DNA of 64,000 bases from Cristatella mucedo (Eukaryota > Bryozoa > Phylactolaemata > Cristatellidae). The stretch spans positions 1,429,001 through 1,493,000 of the forward strand of contig WPIO01000046.1 of NCBI GenBank assembly GCA_009760855.2. Reading direction: 5' to 3'. Both the position numbers and the translations under genes were made by a program. Each line of letters starts with the position of its first letter. Within the stretch, counting starts at the first letter, position 1. Of the stretch, positions 22,650 through 36,300 are shown one piece after another. Below the pieces are notes generated by a model that was not told where the DNA came from, ran no database searches, and saw only the letters and a program-made list of their open reading frames with translations.

Positions 22650-25600
22650 CTACAAGCCAGAGAGATTTAGCGATTTAGACGTCGGGTCCTGGTGACAGCA
22701 CCGCCGTACAGACCGAGTAACCAAGCTGCGAGTAACTGAGACCAAAAAAACTCGACAGTCACTGTCCCAGTTCAGGGCAGCTCTGCTGAGAAGTAGGACC
22801 TGAGCTTGGGAGCTCGGCTCGTTATCGTGTCGCACGAGCCGCCATTTTCCACGAGGCAGCCACTTGATCCTTCACATCCTTTGTCCCACAAGCTTCACTG
22901 CGACCCCGAGTTATACAGCAGACATGCACTAAACACAGGCACAGCAGCAGTGCTAGCAAAAGATCAGAATAAATCGCACGCAAGATGACCGCATGCACGA
23001 GACTTTGTAAGCCTATCTTTATAATGGCTTTTGTATCGATTTCGACTGCTAAGCCAGTCTCGAAAGCACCTTGCATGAAGCAAGAGGCAAACAAAGCTTT
23101 ACTGCTGCCTGGCTTCCTGCTGCCCGGCGTTTGACACCACGAGGCAAAGCCAACCTGCCTCAAGAGCAGCATTCCTCAGGGCAGCATTCCCAGACCCGAG
23201 ACCAGCAATCCAGACCGGAAATCCAGCCTTTTGAACAATGTTTCGTCTAGGCGGCAACTTTGTTCCATTGGTGCTTGTGAGGCACTATCGTGCTGCTTAG
23301 CGCAATAGTGTATGCCTACCGAAAGCCCCTTGGGCGTTGAGTGAGATACAGAAAACCACCCAGCGTAACACTCACATTGTCTTTGTGGCTTCGTGGAGTT
23401 ACAGACGGACATGCATACATACATACGCACACACATGCATGCATGCATGCACACATGCATACATACATACCTGATACGGTTCACCACTGGCAATGGCGGC
23501 AATGGTATTGCGGGCCACTTTCCCTGACCGTGTCTTCGGCAGGCGAGAGACAATAACGACATTTCTGAATGACGCCACCGGGCCGACATGCGACCTCACG
23601 CAGTTGACCACTTCTTGCATGATGAGGTGGTAGGGCTTCGAGACATCTACAAGCAATTTTAGCAGCAGATAGGTGGACAATGACGGGAAGTCGGAAGCAG
23701 AGTGGCACGCTGCGATGCAAAGCCGCGCAGTCTCTGCCTGAAGTCAGAGAGCACACACCTGCTTTAAGTACGCACACACCGAGTGGCACCTGCCCTTTGA
23801 GCTCGTCTTTGATTCCGACCACGGCTGCTTCGGCCACACTTTCGTGCTCCATAACAGCCTGTGGAAAAAAAGAAAAATCGAGAAAAAGAATGCGCACGGG
23901 TTTTCACAGCGACGGCTCATTGCAACAAACTCGGGCACGGGGCCAGCATTGTAGGACCACTGCACCATGCTTAGTGTCACGAAATTACGATGGAGCAACT
24001 GATTAGAGCATGGCACCATATGACTGAACACGTTTCCTATCACCCCGAGGGCTTTGAAGGTGCAAAGGCTGCATTCGGAATCCGAGGCCCTCCACCACGT
24101 GACTCTCCACACCACAGCCCCCCCCCCCCCCCCGCGACAGCGCACACAAGCAAAAATGCAGCCTCGGCAGACGGACCACGGCAGACGGGCCACGTTTGCT
24201 CGTCGTTGTTTAGGATCTGTCACTTGGCAGGGCAGGGCTTGGAGCGCTGCGACTCACTTCGTAGTGGTCTTGCAACAAAAAAAAACTTGGAACTCTTGAA
24301 GTCGCATTCGGATGGCCTGCTTTAATCGCCACGGGCAAGCTGTACGGGTGCGTCGGCTGCCGGCCAATCGGGCTTCATTGGTTAAAAGCGCAATAGACTA
24401 GTTGCTGGAAGGAGCTGATTCCCCTCACGCTCGTTTACAGGTGAGCAGGGATGAGTCCCGTTAGGAGAACTGCAGCCTCCAGCGCCTGAAAGCTGACTGT
24501 CGCACAAAGTCAGCTTTAGAATACCAGGGCTATCTATTGGTGCCATACATGCTTCCCTTTCGGCGATGAAGGGTTCTCCAACAATTTTCTCAAGATGCAC
24601 TTCATCTCACACCCAAAACTGATAGTACAAATGCATTCCTTCGACCTAACAGGAAACTCCTAGACCTTAGGTAGTACTTCGGTTTTCAAAATCTCTGATT
24701 TTGTCCTTCCTTGGAGGATTACCAATTTTAACCATAGACAGCATATTGATCCAGCTCAGTGGGTCTGGTATTACAGTTGAGTTCAACTGCACACACTCGT
24801 GATTCGCTTACGACCTAAACCTTAGCAAAGTTGCAAAGCTCCCCCCCCCCCGAGAAGTCGCAGCTTATCTAGCTGAGCGTCATCCTACTGAGAATCTTTC
24901 ATAGAAGGCTCTTCCATCATCACAGCTAGGTTTTCATAACTTTGGCCCAATGATCGCATTACCAAGATGTGCTTAACCTCTCTGCAATAATCATTCGCAA
25001 GTCAAAAGACATTCGACTCGAAGCACGCAAACAGGGAGACAAATCGCGAATAGATACTGAGTATGTGCAGTGACGAAGCTGCTGTCATCCCAGCGGCATG
25101 AGATATGTCTGTTTGCTGATCGCATTTCAATCTCAAAATACGATTTGTCACTTTCTCAAGAGACAGACCAGTGTTCCACAGGTCGCAGCCAAGGTCAGAC
25201 TTCCTTTTCACTGAGCTGCTCCTTGAGAAGAAGCGAATGATTCTAGCACCGCAATTGTAGCCAACATCCTGGCTCAAGCCAGCTAGTGGCTGAGGTGTGC
25301 AACCAGCCAACCATGATGACATACAGTACTCCATTTACACTATATTGACGTACTTCCTTCAGTGCCAAAAAAAGATTTAGTACTCTGAGGGCACTATACA
25401 AATGTCTTATTATTATTATTATTATTATTGTTATTATTATTCGTATTTAGCCTAAGACGTCCATCCGTGGGGTTTTGAGGAGGTATAAAACAATTCATGT
25501 CCCATGATAAACGCATGCAGACATACATGCACACATTCATACAATGGAAGCAGAAGAGATCGGGCTTCACTAGGAGCAGCCTTTAATACTGATAGTCTAC

Positions 25601-28600
25601 CCTGGGGGCGTTCGTCGGTGCCACCGACAGCACGGGCACCTGTATCACATCAGCAATCTTGGTAAAATTTAGTGTTCAGACCCACTGATTTGCATGTACT
25701 ACTTAGTACATTGGTCAAGCTTCGCCACCTGAACAGTACGGTATTGAGCCTCCGCACGTAAACAGTTCGGTACCAAAAAATAATTATTACAGCAGTAATG
25801 CCGGCCAAAACCTGCATGCATACCTCTTCAAGCTGAGATGTCGATAACCTATGCCCTGCTACATTTATGATATCATCAGTTCGCGACAACACAGCCACGA
25901 AGCCGTTTTCATCCTTATAACCAGCATCCATTGTATCGTAGTATCCCTAAGAAAGAGCAATTCTTTACAAGGACAGCACGGTCAAAATGCAGGAAACACA
26001 ATGCACTGCAACAAATGTAGGTATGACGAGGCATGGCCAACCTCCAGCACAAGGCACAAAAGAGACATCACTTTGGTCGTGCAAAAAAAACTGAAAAGGT
26101 AGCACTGAAGCCCCAAGAAGGCATACAAGAACTTGAAGGAAACTTAATCGAACTCACGGGAAACTTGGAGAAGTAGGTGCTCACAAATCGCTGGTCACTC
26201 TCCCACAAGCTGTCCGAGAAGCCCGGAGGTAGAGGTAGCCTGAAGGGAGCGAACAATGAGGGCGATGCACGGCAAAATATTCGGGCTTAATGCTGGAAAA
26301 ACATTGGTGCACAGTAAAATTGCAATGTGCTGCTGCTGGCTGTTTCAGCAAAAGGCTCGAAGTAGGCTAGAAGCAGCCACTTTCAGCTAAGATCGCTTTC
26401 TGCTGCAACCACTTTCAGCTGAGAGATGCGTCAAACACCATGTCATTACACATCTAACTACATAAAGCTCATCGATTGCTCTCCAGGCGTGCGGGAATGC
26501 AAGATTGCCGGCTGTTTGACTGATTGGCCCATAGCGAAGACAGAAATTTACTCCTCTTAACTCGAGGAAGAAGAAGCAAGCAGTCGTATCGGCGAGCAAG
26601 CGATACGAGGAAAGCAGCAGCAGCTGCAGCAAAATGGCAGAGGTGGTAGCAGCGACGTACTTGACTACAATGTTTCCCAGCTCTCCTGGCGAGGCTTCGC
26701 TGTGGTCGTCTCGCAGGACCTTAACTACACAGAGGTTGGAACACGCTCAGCAGCAAGACTACAGCAAAAGCAGCATGCAAAGCATGCGAAGCAGCAGCAC
26801 GAGCACAGTCCACAGAAAGCATCAGCGCATCGTGTCAGCAGATCGTGTACCATTCCATCCTGGAACGGGCTTGCCGGCGACACCAGGCGGAGGCAGGGTG
26901 CTGTTGCCGAGACCGACACACGACGATGTTATAGGCCATCCAGTTTCTAGAATTTGAACAGAAGCAAAGTGACGTGGAGCCACTCGGCGATGCGCTAGCC
27001 TAGGCCGTCAGCGGCCCGCAGGGGATCGTGCGCGGTATCCTTGCAGCTGGACTTGCCAGTTTGCCACCAGTTGTCGAGAACAGGTCTTGTGAACACCTGC
27101 CGGGCCCACGTCATGGTTTCGTGGTCGCAGTGCTCTCCAGCAACGAACACAGAGCGCAGACTACAAATACAATATCCTTGGCAGTTTGCAGACCTCGTTC
27201 ACACAATTATAGAGACCTGATGACCACGCGGAGCGGAAAGTTAGAATGGACATGGGTCTAGATCGAAAGGCAATAAACTGCTCATACAAGAAAATGAAGA
27301 TCAACCGGATGCAGATCAGAGCAGCAGAGAGGAGGAGAGAGAGAGCGGGGGGGGGGTACTAAACGTGGCAAAGGTTTAAGTAAGACAGGGCAAGCTCGCC
27401 AATTATGAGAACACGAGAGGCGCGAAATACAGAAATCACAGCCGTTAGGTATGGCTTGGCAGGTTCAGACTACATTAGGTGAAACCAAAATTGCAGCTAC
27501 ACAAACAGCACACCAGCACAGTTTCAATGCAATCAGAGGAGGGTTTCGTGTGCCTCTACTATCCATCGCAGCACCTTTGCAGACCATACACGCCTCCGAG
27601 CTTCACATCGGGATCCTACAAACCAAATCAGAAAAATCAGTAATGACTATAGGTAAAAACAAATTAACAGATGATCAGAGAATCAGACGGCTCATGCATG
27701 GATGACCAGCACGGCAGAGCTAGTGGAACATGCTAGAATTGCAAAATTGCTCAAGCTGTACGGTCATTATATTTTTCAGCTTTTTGTGCAGCCAAGAGCC
27801 GTGACAAATATGACCTTGCGGCAGTGTTTGTGAAGATGCGAGGCAAAGCTTTGGGATGGCAAAGGAGAAGCACAGCCATAATAGCTTGCTGTTTACTTCA
27901 TCACCGAGCATATGACGTCTAGACGAACTGAATATAATAATAATAATAATAAAAACATTGTCCCAGCACCTTAAGAAAACTAAATCTCTTTCCAGGCATT
28001 GTACATGTGCTAAAAATGAAGCATGTCACTTGTTTAGTGATAAGACGTACAATTTCAGCACATTTATTCACGCAAAGGGCAATGCATACGGACGGAGCAG
28101 TCTGTGAGGAACACGATGGGTTTCTAGCTTCTTTTTAAAAATACATCAAGTTGGGGGATGTCACGATGTCAGTCGGGAGTAATTTACAGAGCTTAGGAGC
28201 ATACGAACTGAAGGCACGGTCTCCAAAGGATGTGAGGTTTTTAAAGGCACAATCAAATTACCCGAGTCAGAGGAGGGCAACGAGATGTGACGAAAAGCCT
28301 GCTGAGGAAGTATTTCAGATTTTTTAACCAAAGAATGAAAGAATCTAAAAACAAAAGTGAGTGACAGAACCTTGAAGTCGATACGGATTGTTGGGGAGCC
28401 AATGCAGGGTGGTGAGATATGCTACTATCACCATGAAAGACCTTTAACCTAAGTAGCCACAAGCAGTTGTAATATTGTACTTGTACTTGATAAAGTGCCC
28501 TCAGAGAACTTAATCTCTCTCTAGGTGCTTTACATTTGCTGCAAAGGAAAATGCAATTGAATGGTAAGTAAAATCATGCTTGAAAAACAAACAAAATGAA

Positions 28601-31600
28601 TAACATGGTTAGGGGTGACATGCACGGGGTCAGCATGCAAATGTGGTTAGTGGCAGCATGCACAGTGTCAGCATGTATAGGCACATGAAGGACGAATCAC
28701 AGGGACCCACTAAATGCTGCCCTAAATAGGTGCGTTTTAAAATTCTTTTTAAATGTGGTCAGGTCAGGGGATGTTCTGACGCAGGTCGGGAGGGAGTTCC
28801 AGGCTTTGGGAGCATACGAACTAAATGCACGGTCTCCAAAGGATTTGAGATTTGTACGAGGTATTTCTAGACTGTTGGATTCCGAAAGCGGGTGGTACGA
28901 TGCTTGGCCTGATGGGGGAGTATGTCGGAGAGATAGGCTGGAGCCATAGAATGAAGGAACCTAAAAGTGAGCGACAAAACCTTGAAGTCAATCCGTTGCT
29001 TGACTGGTAGCCAGTGTAGGTCGGTGAGAAGTGGAGTAATGTGGCAACTGCGACGTTTGCAAAGAAGATTCTAGAGAGGACACACATAGTAGCAGCACAT
29101 GCATCTGAGGTGCCCACTGAGCAGAGACAGTTTATAGTGCACATACGCTGACACCATCCATTGTCATTGCATCTGCACGAAATCTAGGTGCCCTGTTCCA
29201 AAGTGACCTTTTATTAGACGACCACACCAGCTCCACAGTCAAGTCTGCATACTGTCAGCTACATAACATTGCTAAAATTTGGGCTGGTGCAGGGATACCA
29301 CATCCAAATTGGTCCACACATTTTTTAGATACCGTCTTGACTTCTCTAACTCACGGCTTGCTTGTCTAATAATAATAATAATATTGCACTTGATAAAGCG
29401 CCCTCAGAGAACTTAATCTATTTCTAGGCGCTTTACATTTGCTGTAAAGTGATACGCAATAGAATAGTAAGTAAAATCATGCTTGAAAAACAAACAAAAT
29501 GAATAACATGGTTAGGGGTTACATGCACTGGGTCAGCATGCAAATGTGGTTAGTGGCAGCATGAACAGTGTCAGCACGCATAAGCACATCGAGGACGAAT
29601 CACAAGGACCCACTAAATGCTGTCCTAAATAGGTATGTTTTTAAAGTTTCTTTTAAATGTGGTCAGGTCAGGGGATGTTCTGATGCAGGTCGGGAGGGAG
29701 TTCCAGGCTGTGGGAGCATACGAGCTAAATGCACGGTCTCCAAAGGATTTAAGGTTTGTACGAGGTATTTCTAGACTGTTGGATTCCGAAAAGCGAGTGG
29801 TACGATGCTTTGCCTGATGGGGTAGTATATCTGAAAGATAGGCTGGAGCCATAGAATGAAGAGACCTAAAAGTGAGCGACAAAACCTTGAAGTCAATCCG
29901 TTGCTTGACCGGTAACCAGTCTACCAACCTGTGCAGTCAGGCGCTTACAGCTGGTGCAAACCTCTGCAGCTAGGCTTGTCTGTCGTGAACATCGCAGTTG
30001 CCACGTCACACCACTTTTCGCCGACCTGCACTGGCTCGCAACCAAACTTCAAGGCTCAGTCACTCATTTGTATGTCCCTTCATTCTCCGACTTCAGCCAA
30101 CCTATCAGATCTACACTCCCGCCTGGCCAGGCATCGTACCACCTGCTTTGATAAATCAAGTAGGTTTACTATGCTTTGCATAAATCTCACATCCTTTGGA
30201 GACCATGCCTTTAGTTCGTATGCTCCCAAAGCCTGAAACTCACTCCGAATGACGTCACGACATCCCTGACTTAAAAGTGATTAAAAGAACCTAAGACCAC
30301 GCCTGTTTATCACTGCAATGGGTCCTTGAGATTCATCTTTTGTGCGCTTATGCCTGCTGACACTGTTCATGCTACCACTAACTATATTTTACATGTTGTC
30401 ACGGTGCATGCCACCTCTAACCATGCTATGCTTTTTGACATTGTGAATGTCACCACTAATCATTTGATCATGCTTCCTTTGCAGCATATGTAAAGTGCCT
30501 AGAAAATGATTAAGCTCTCTGCGGGTGCAAATGTATTATTATTATTGGCATATCACCCCGATGTCACAGGTCCCCATCTCACAGTTAGCACCAGTATCAG
30601 CTCGTTTGTTCTAACGATGTTGAGTTGAACAATGCCATTTTAGAAAGCTTGGCAAGCAATACCACCATACACTACTTGCTACGAGTCCTTAGCATCCAAA
30701 CAACAAAATTCAGTAATGCGACTACTCTACAGATAAACTTGGTGGTCCCGACATTAGCAGAGTGGCTGAAGTTAGTATAAGCCACGTTATACACTCAGCA
30801 TATTTTTAAGAATATATTAGCTACCCATTCTTTAGCTCAAATATAGCTATAGATTGATAATTTTGCTCTCCTATTTCTAGATTACGAAGTCTGCCTTGGC
30901 CTTCTTCAGGATTGCAACGTTTCTCTTCTCATAATTCTCACCCACTTACATTTCAACAAATGTGCACATTGATGCTAGCATGCTTCAACATTGACATTGG
31001 GTTAAAAATCTGTCATATCTATCAGCAGACCACAATATTTACGTGGATGCAGAAACCAATGGCAAGCATACAATCGTTTGTTTAAAAACAAAGACAAGCA
31101 AGGCTACATCAAAACTGGAGTTTTTCAAGCGAGTCCTCGATACCTATTCGAAATCATGCACCACTACAGGCCTTCTGAAAAACCACACCTAGGTGACAGC
31201 TCATTGACACAAGCACCTGTGATATTGCCTCATCTACTCCTGCAGCATTAATCGTAAATGAGAGCTGGGCAGCTGAAAAGAGTGACATTACTTCTCGTCG
31301 TATTGCTCGCAGGGCCGTCGGTGCCGTGAACATAGCAGCCACTTTGTGATCACTGATGATTCGAAAGTAAGTGCTTGCATCTGGAGTCCCCACTGGCTTG
31401 CCCTAGAACCAAATCCAATGATGCCAGCTCCCATGTCAGCCTATGTGGAGCAACATAAACTGCAAGCAGCAGCACCACAGCAGCAGTGGCCGCAGCCGCG
31501 GAAGCAACGGCAGCAGCACTGGCAACAGCAAATACTGCAAAGAGCAATAAAGCAGCACACAGCTAACACCGAACGAAGATCATACGGATGCAGACAGCCT

Positions 31601-32006
31601 GCTTGCAACGAGTCTCATTTCAGCAATAAGCAATTCCTTGCTCGACCGCTTACCAACCTCAAACAGAACCGTGGTGGCGCCGTGAAGCAGTGGGCCATAG
31701 CAGATGTATGAGTGACCGACCACCCAGCCCAGATCGGAAGCAGCCCACCAGACCTGGAAATGCATGCATTGCTCGACAGATGATCGCGGCCATTGGATAG
31801 AAATGCATCATGGCAGCAACCCAGAAAACGCAGAATATTCTAGTGCCTTGCATGCTGCATCGGCCGAGGGCATGTGACTCAGCTCGACAGCTCATTGGCC
31901 AATTAATTAATTGCCAACACTTTCCTGCCGATGCAGTGTTCCTGCTCGAACACAGGTGCTGCAGAGGAGAGCACACGTGTGCGAGTGTCCAACCACACAA
32001 ACACAC

Positions 32007-32081
<75 letters not shown>

Positions 32082-33166
32082 ACACAACCCAACACACATA
32101 CACACACAACACACACTTGCACATTATAAATGAGATCGTGCAATGATGCCGACTGAGAGACTAGTGGCCGTAGTGAACAGCATGGAGCAGATACATGGAT
32201 GTGCATTCAACTGTGTCTGGGGCATCCAACTCGCTTCTTACTGCTCCCGGCACTGCCAGGACCTAACTCACTCGTCACAGCAGCTCACAGCTATGAGTCA
32301 TCTAATGATAATCATACAATAATACGTTTGTGTAGCATTCTCAGAGAACTCAATCTCTTCTTAGGCACTTCACATATGCATATCCATGGAAGCATGACCA
32401 CATGGTTAGCTGTAACATGCACAGTGTTAGCATGCAATCTGACAAAAGTGGCAGACTTAGATTGTAAGCAGTGGTACATTTCCGACATGCTTTGCACTAT
32501 GCAGCCTTGAGCCAACGTGGCACCGACTGCAGGAAAACTGCCAAGAGCCTTCTAAGCAGTTTTCACTCAGGCAACGACTACAAAACAGCTGGGAAATCAC
32601 AGTTATAGCTACGCAGCCCGACTCGAGGTGCAGGCAAAACTCGGCCCGAGGCCCGCCACATAGGCAGGCAGTTTTGAAGGTCTTTGGGGGAAGAAGAAGA
32701 CTCAGTAGGAGCGTACCGAGACGGAGCTAACGCGAAGCACGCTCTTAGTTTTAAAGCAGCAAAAAGGAACCAGTACAAACAACTGCAAATATCTACACAT
32801 CTATTAACCATACAGACCAACGAATCATCGGCAGTTGCCTTCTTCAGTCTCGATAGCAGCTATTTGCGGTCTAAGCATGCCTACCTTCCCACCAGCCCCC
32901 CACTGAACTGCCGGTTCCTCCTTAGGTGGCGCCTGGCTCGCCGCTCCGAGCAGCGGCCCAGTGTGACCCTCGCCGGCTGGCAGTTCAGCTGGGCCTGCAG
33001 CTGGCTAACCAAGAGACTTGGTCTGGCAGAGCTCCACTCCGCCAGCCCCTCATAGTGCCATGCAGTCCCTAGTGCCGCTCGGCAGCGGGCAGGAACGGTC
33101 AGCCATTGCCACTCGGTTGGTCTTAGCTCTGAGGAAAGCTTGCCACCATGGCACCTTCTTGGCTGT

Positions 33167-33216
<50 letters not shown>

Positions 33217-33281
33217 CTCTCTCTCTCTCTCTCTACCTCTCTCTCTCTCTCTTGCTCTCTCTCTCTCTCTCTCTTGGTCTC

Positions 33282-33371
<90 letters not shown>

Positions 33372-36300
33372 CTTGCTCTCTCTCTCTCTCTCTCTCTCGG
33401 ACTGTAGGGCCTTTGGCCAATTCGTGTAGAGCTTTCACCCTATAACAGCAAGCTTTCACTCCTCAGACAAACAAACCTCTCTTGCCTGTCCCTGTTGCCT
33501 TTTGCTTTATCTGCTTAATTTAATTAACTGTGCAGCATGACAAATCCTGACAGCTGCTAGGGGCAAAGAAAGGTTGCATTTTCCGTATTCCCCGATTCTC
33601 CACTGACTTCCGACACCTCGTGGATAACTATTCCTACAACGCTAGAGATCATACACAGATCACAAAGTCTTGCAGGCCATTTAGGCCACATTACAATAGC
33701 TGTAAACCGTGTTTAGGTATTTTTTCTGCTGCTGTACACCACCTAAAAGTAGAAGTTGGTAATGCTGAACAATGGTCATCTGCATACTAAGCATTCAACG
33801 ACCAGTATGCACAGGTCTGCGGATGCATCTCCACCTTTTGCCGTTCTTTGATCTGTCACTCTGTGCCAGACTACCGATAATAATAGTTTGGATAATGCTG
33901 CGATTCGCAGCTCTGTTCATAGGCAAAAGCTAATAAAAATCAAACACCTAGGATCACCTATTACGGTAATGATGCATATCCTTTTTCAAAAGTTTAACGA
34001 GTTCAGGAAAAGGGGAGAGAAAATAATCATTGAGACCTCTCCCGACGGTTTTGGCAATGGTGAAGCAAATTATACTAATTCCATATCAATCTGGACTAAA
34101 ACAAAGTAGTTCCCATCATATTCAGGCAAAGAAAAGAAGCAAATTATGCCGTCCTGAAGTAGAAACATATGTTTAAAAATAATCTAATAAACGCTGGTAT
34201 CCCTAGCAAAAATGGTATAAGTCTCATTTCACAGAGAGCTAAATTAGAAGGCTACCTTTGCTGCCAAATTTGCATTTGGTAGAGTAGCTAACAAGCTCTG
34301 AGAAATGGGCAAAGCAAAAACGATTTCAGTCATGATAACAAAAAGGAAAAATGTGGGACGCATTGTTTAGGTTACAAACAAGGTACACATTGCAGAAGTG
34401 CTCACGATTTCTAAGCAGTGCGAGCTACAATATCAAGAAGCAAAGATAACTCATACGATAGAAATGGAAGCAGTAAGGTCACCCTAGTCCTACAAATGGT
34501 TGGGATGACAAGGTATTAAAAACACAAGCCCCGGAAAACAGATTTGCTCATTCAAAAAGCGTTGCAAGAACAATTCAACTTCAAACGAGGCTTAAGCTGA
34601 GCAAATTTATGCCAGAAAGGTATACTCTCCAGGATTTACCATCGTAAACCTCTGCCCCTAAAAGCAAAATTAAGCTGCCTGCAAAGGAGCTAGGAGCCAC
34701 GACTACTACTGGATCTTGGCTGACTGGAAAATAATTGTGTGGACCGATAAATCAGAGTTCACCATTTCAACGTTAGGTAGGATAGCGAATGTGAAGTGAC
34801 GTATTTATGAAGAGCAACATGAAGGTTGCCTTTAAAAGACAGTACAGTTTTGCAGCAGAGGCTTGATGGTATGAGGCTGCTGCACAGCAGCTGGCTGGTA
34901 TCAGATCCACCAAAATCCTGATCGAAAACCTTTGGGGTGCTCTGGAGCAAATTCTATGATCGCCTGCTTTCCACGTCCTTTAAGGAAATGTCTTATTTGA
35001 GGCTCTATGTCAATGCTGGTAATAAATTGCTCACAGATTATGCATCAAGATCATGGCATCTAAGCCAACTCGAATACGGGAAGTGATCAGAACCATGGCT
35101 GTGCCATTTCCTCCTATAAGCCAAACTCATTTAGTAATAAAATACTGAACCACGGTGTGTTATTCTGTCACCACGGCCGTAAGGTAAGCAAAGTAAGGGT
35201 CTTGAAAGCAGTACATCATGAATTACGGAGAAAGGCAAAAACTTTCTAGTAAGTATGGCTGCATGCTTAATAAACTTACGGCGAACCTGCGCATGCGCGC
35301 GCACACACACGCGTGCACACACACATGGACACACACACACATACATCTACATATGCATCTGTATATATATAGATAAACACACACAAACACACACGAACTC
35401 GAGCACACTCAAGGGCGCTCCCGTAGATGGCATAGAAAGCAGACCGACAGCAACATCGATGAGGCATTTGGTCGGAGCTGCTATGAGCACTGTACCTCGC
35501 CCGGATTGATGCCCCAGATGTTTTTCATACTCCACCGAAGGACAACAGCGTGACCCCCGTTCGAGCGAACGATGGCCTACAGACAGAATTTTAGAGAAAA
35601 GACAAAACAGGTCAATAAAAGAAGCGTCGAGCGCCTCGTGTTACAGCGAATCGACCCCTGGTATCAATCAGCTGATTAATCGATGCTCTCGTGCTGAAAT
35701 AGGAATGGCATCAGAGACACACGAAACGATGCATCTGACAGCAGCAATCTGAAGATGAAGCCAGCATGCATCGCACAGCATAGCACACATCATCGGGCAC
35801 ATGATGTCATCATGCTCAGGCTGAGAGATGGGCTGACGATGCGTCACAGCGCGAGCCAGAGCAGGCAAGGACTGAAGGCGGCGGCGGCAGCAGCTCGAAA
35901 GGCAGCCGCCTTCAGCTCTGCATGCCTACCGGTCGAGCACCACCTGCCGGCCGAGTGCCGCTCACCTTGGGAGTTCCCGTCGTGCCGGACGTGTAGAGCA
36001 AGTAGAGCGGCTGCGCGGCGGCCAGCCGGACGCAGTCGAGCATTGGCTGAGCTCGTTCGAGCTCAGCGTCGAAGCAGAACTCCTTGCCTCGGCGCAACTC
36101 GACCGCAGGCAGCTAGAGAAGCGAAGAAAGCGAGCTGCCTCAGCATCGTGCCAGGTGCATCGTGCCGTGGACAAGGGAGACAGGAGAGAGGGGTGCAGCG
36201 CAAACGGTCTGGTGAGGTGCGGCCGAAAGCATAACGTGGCAAAGAAATCGCGCTGACTGGGCAGCGCCAGCGATCACGCTCTTGTGGTGTGGACGAGCTC

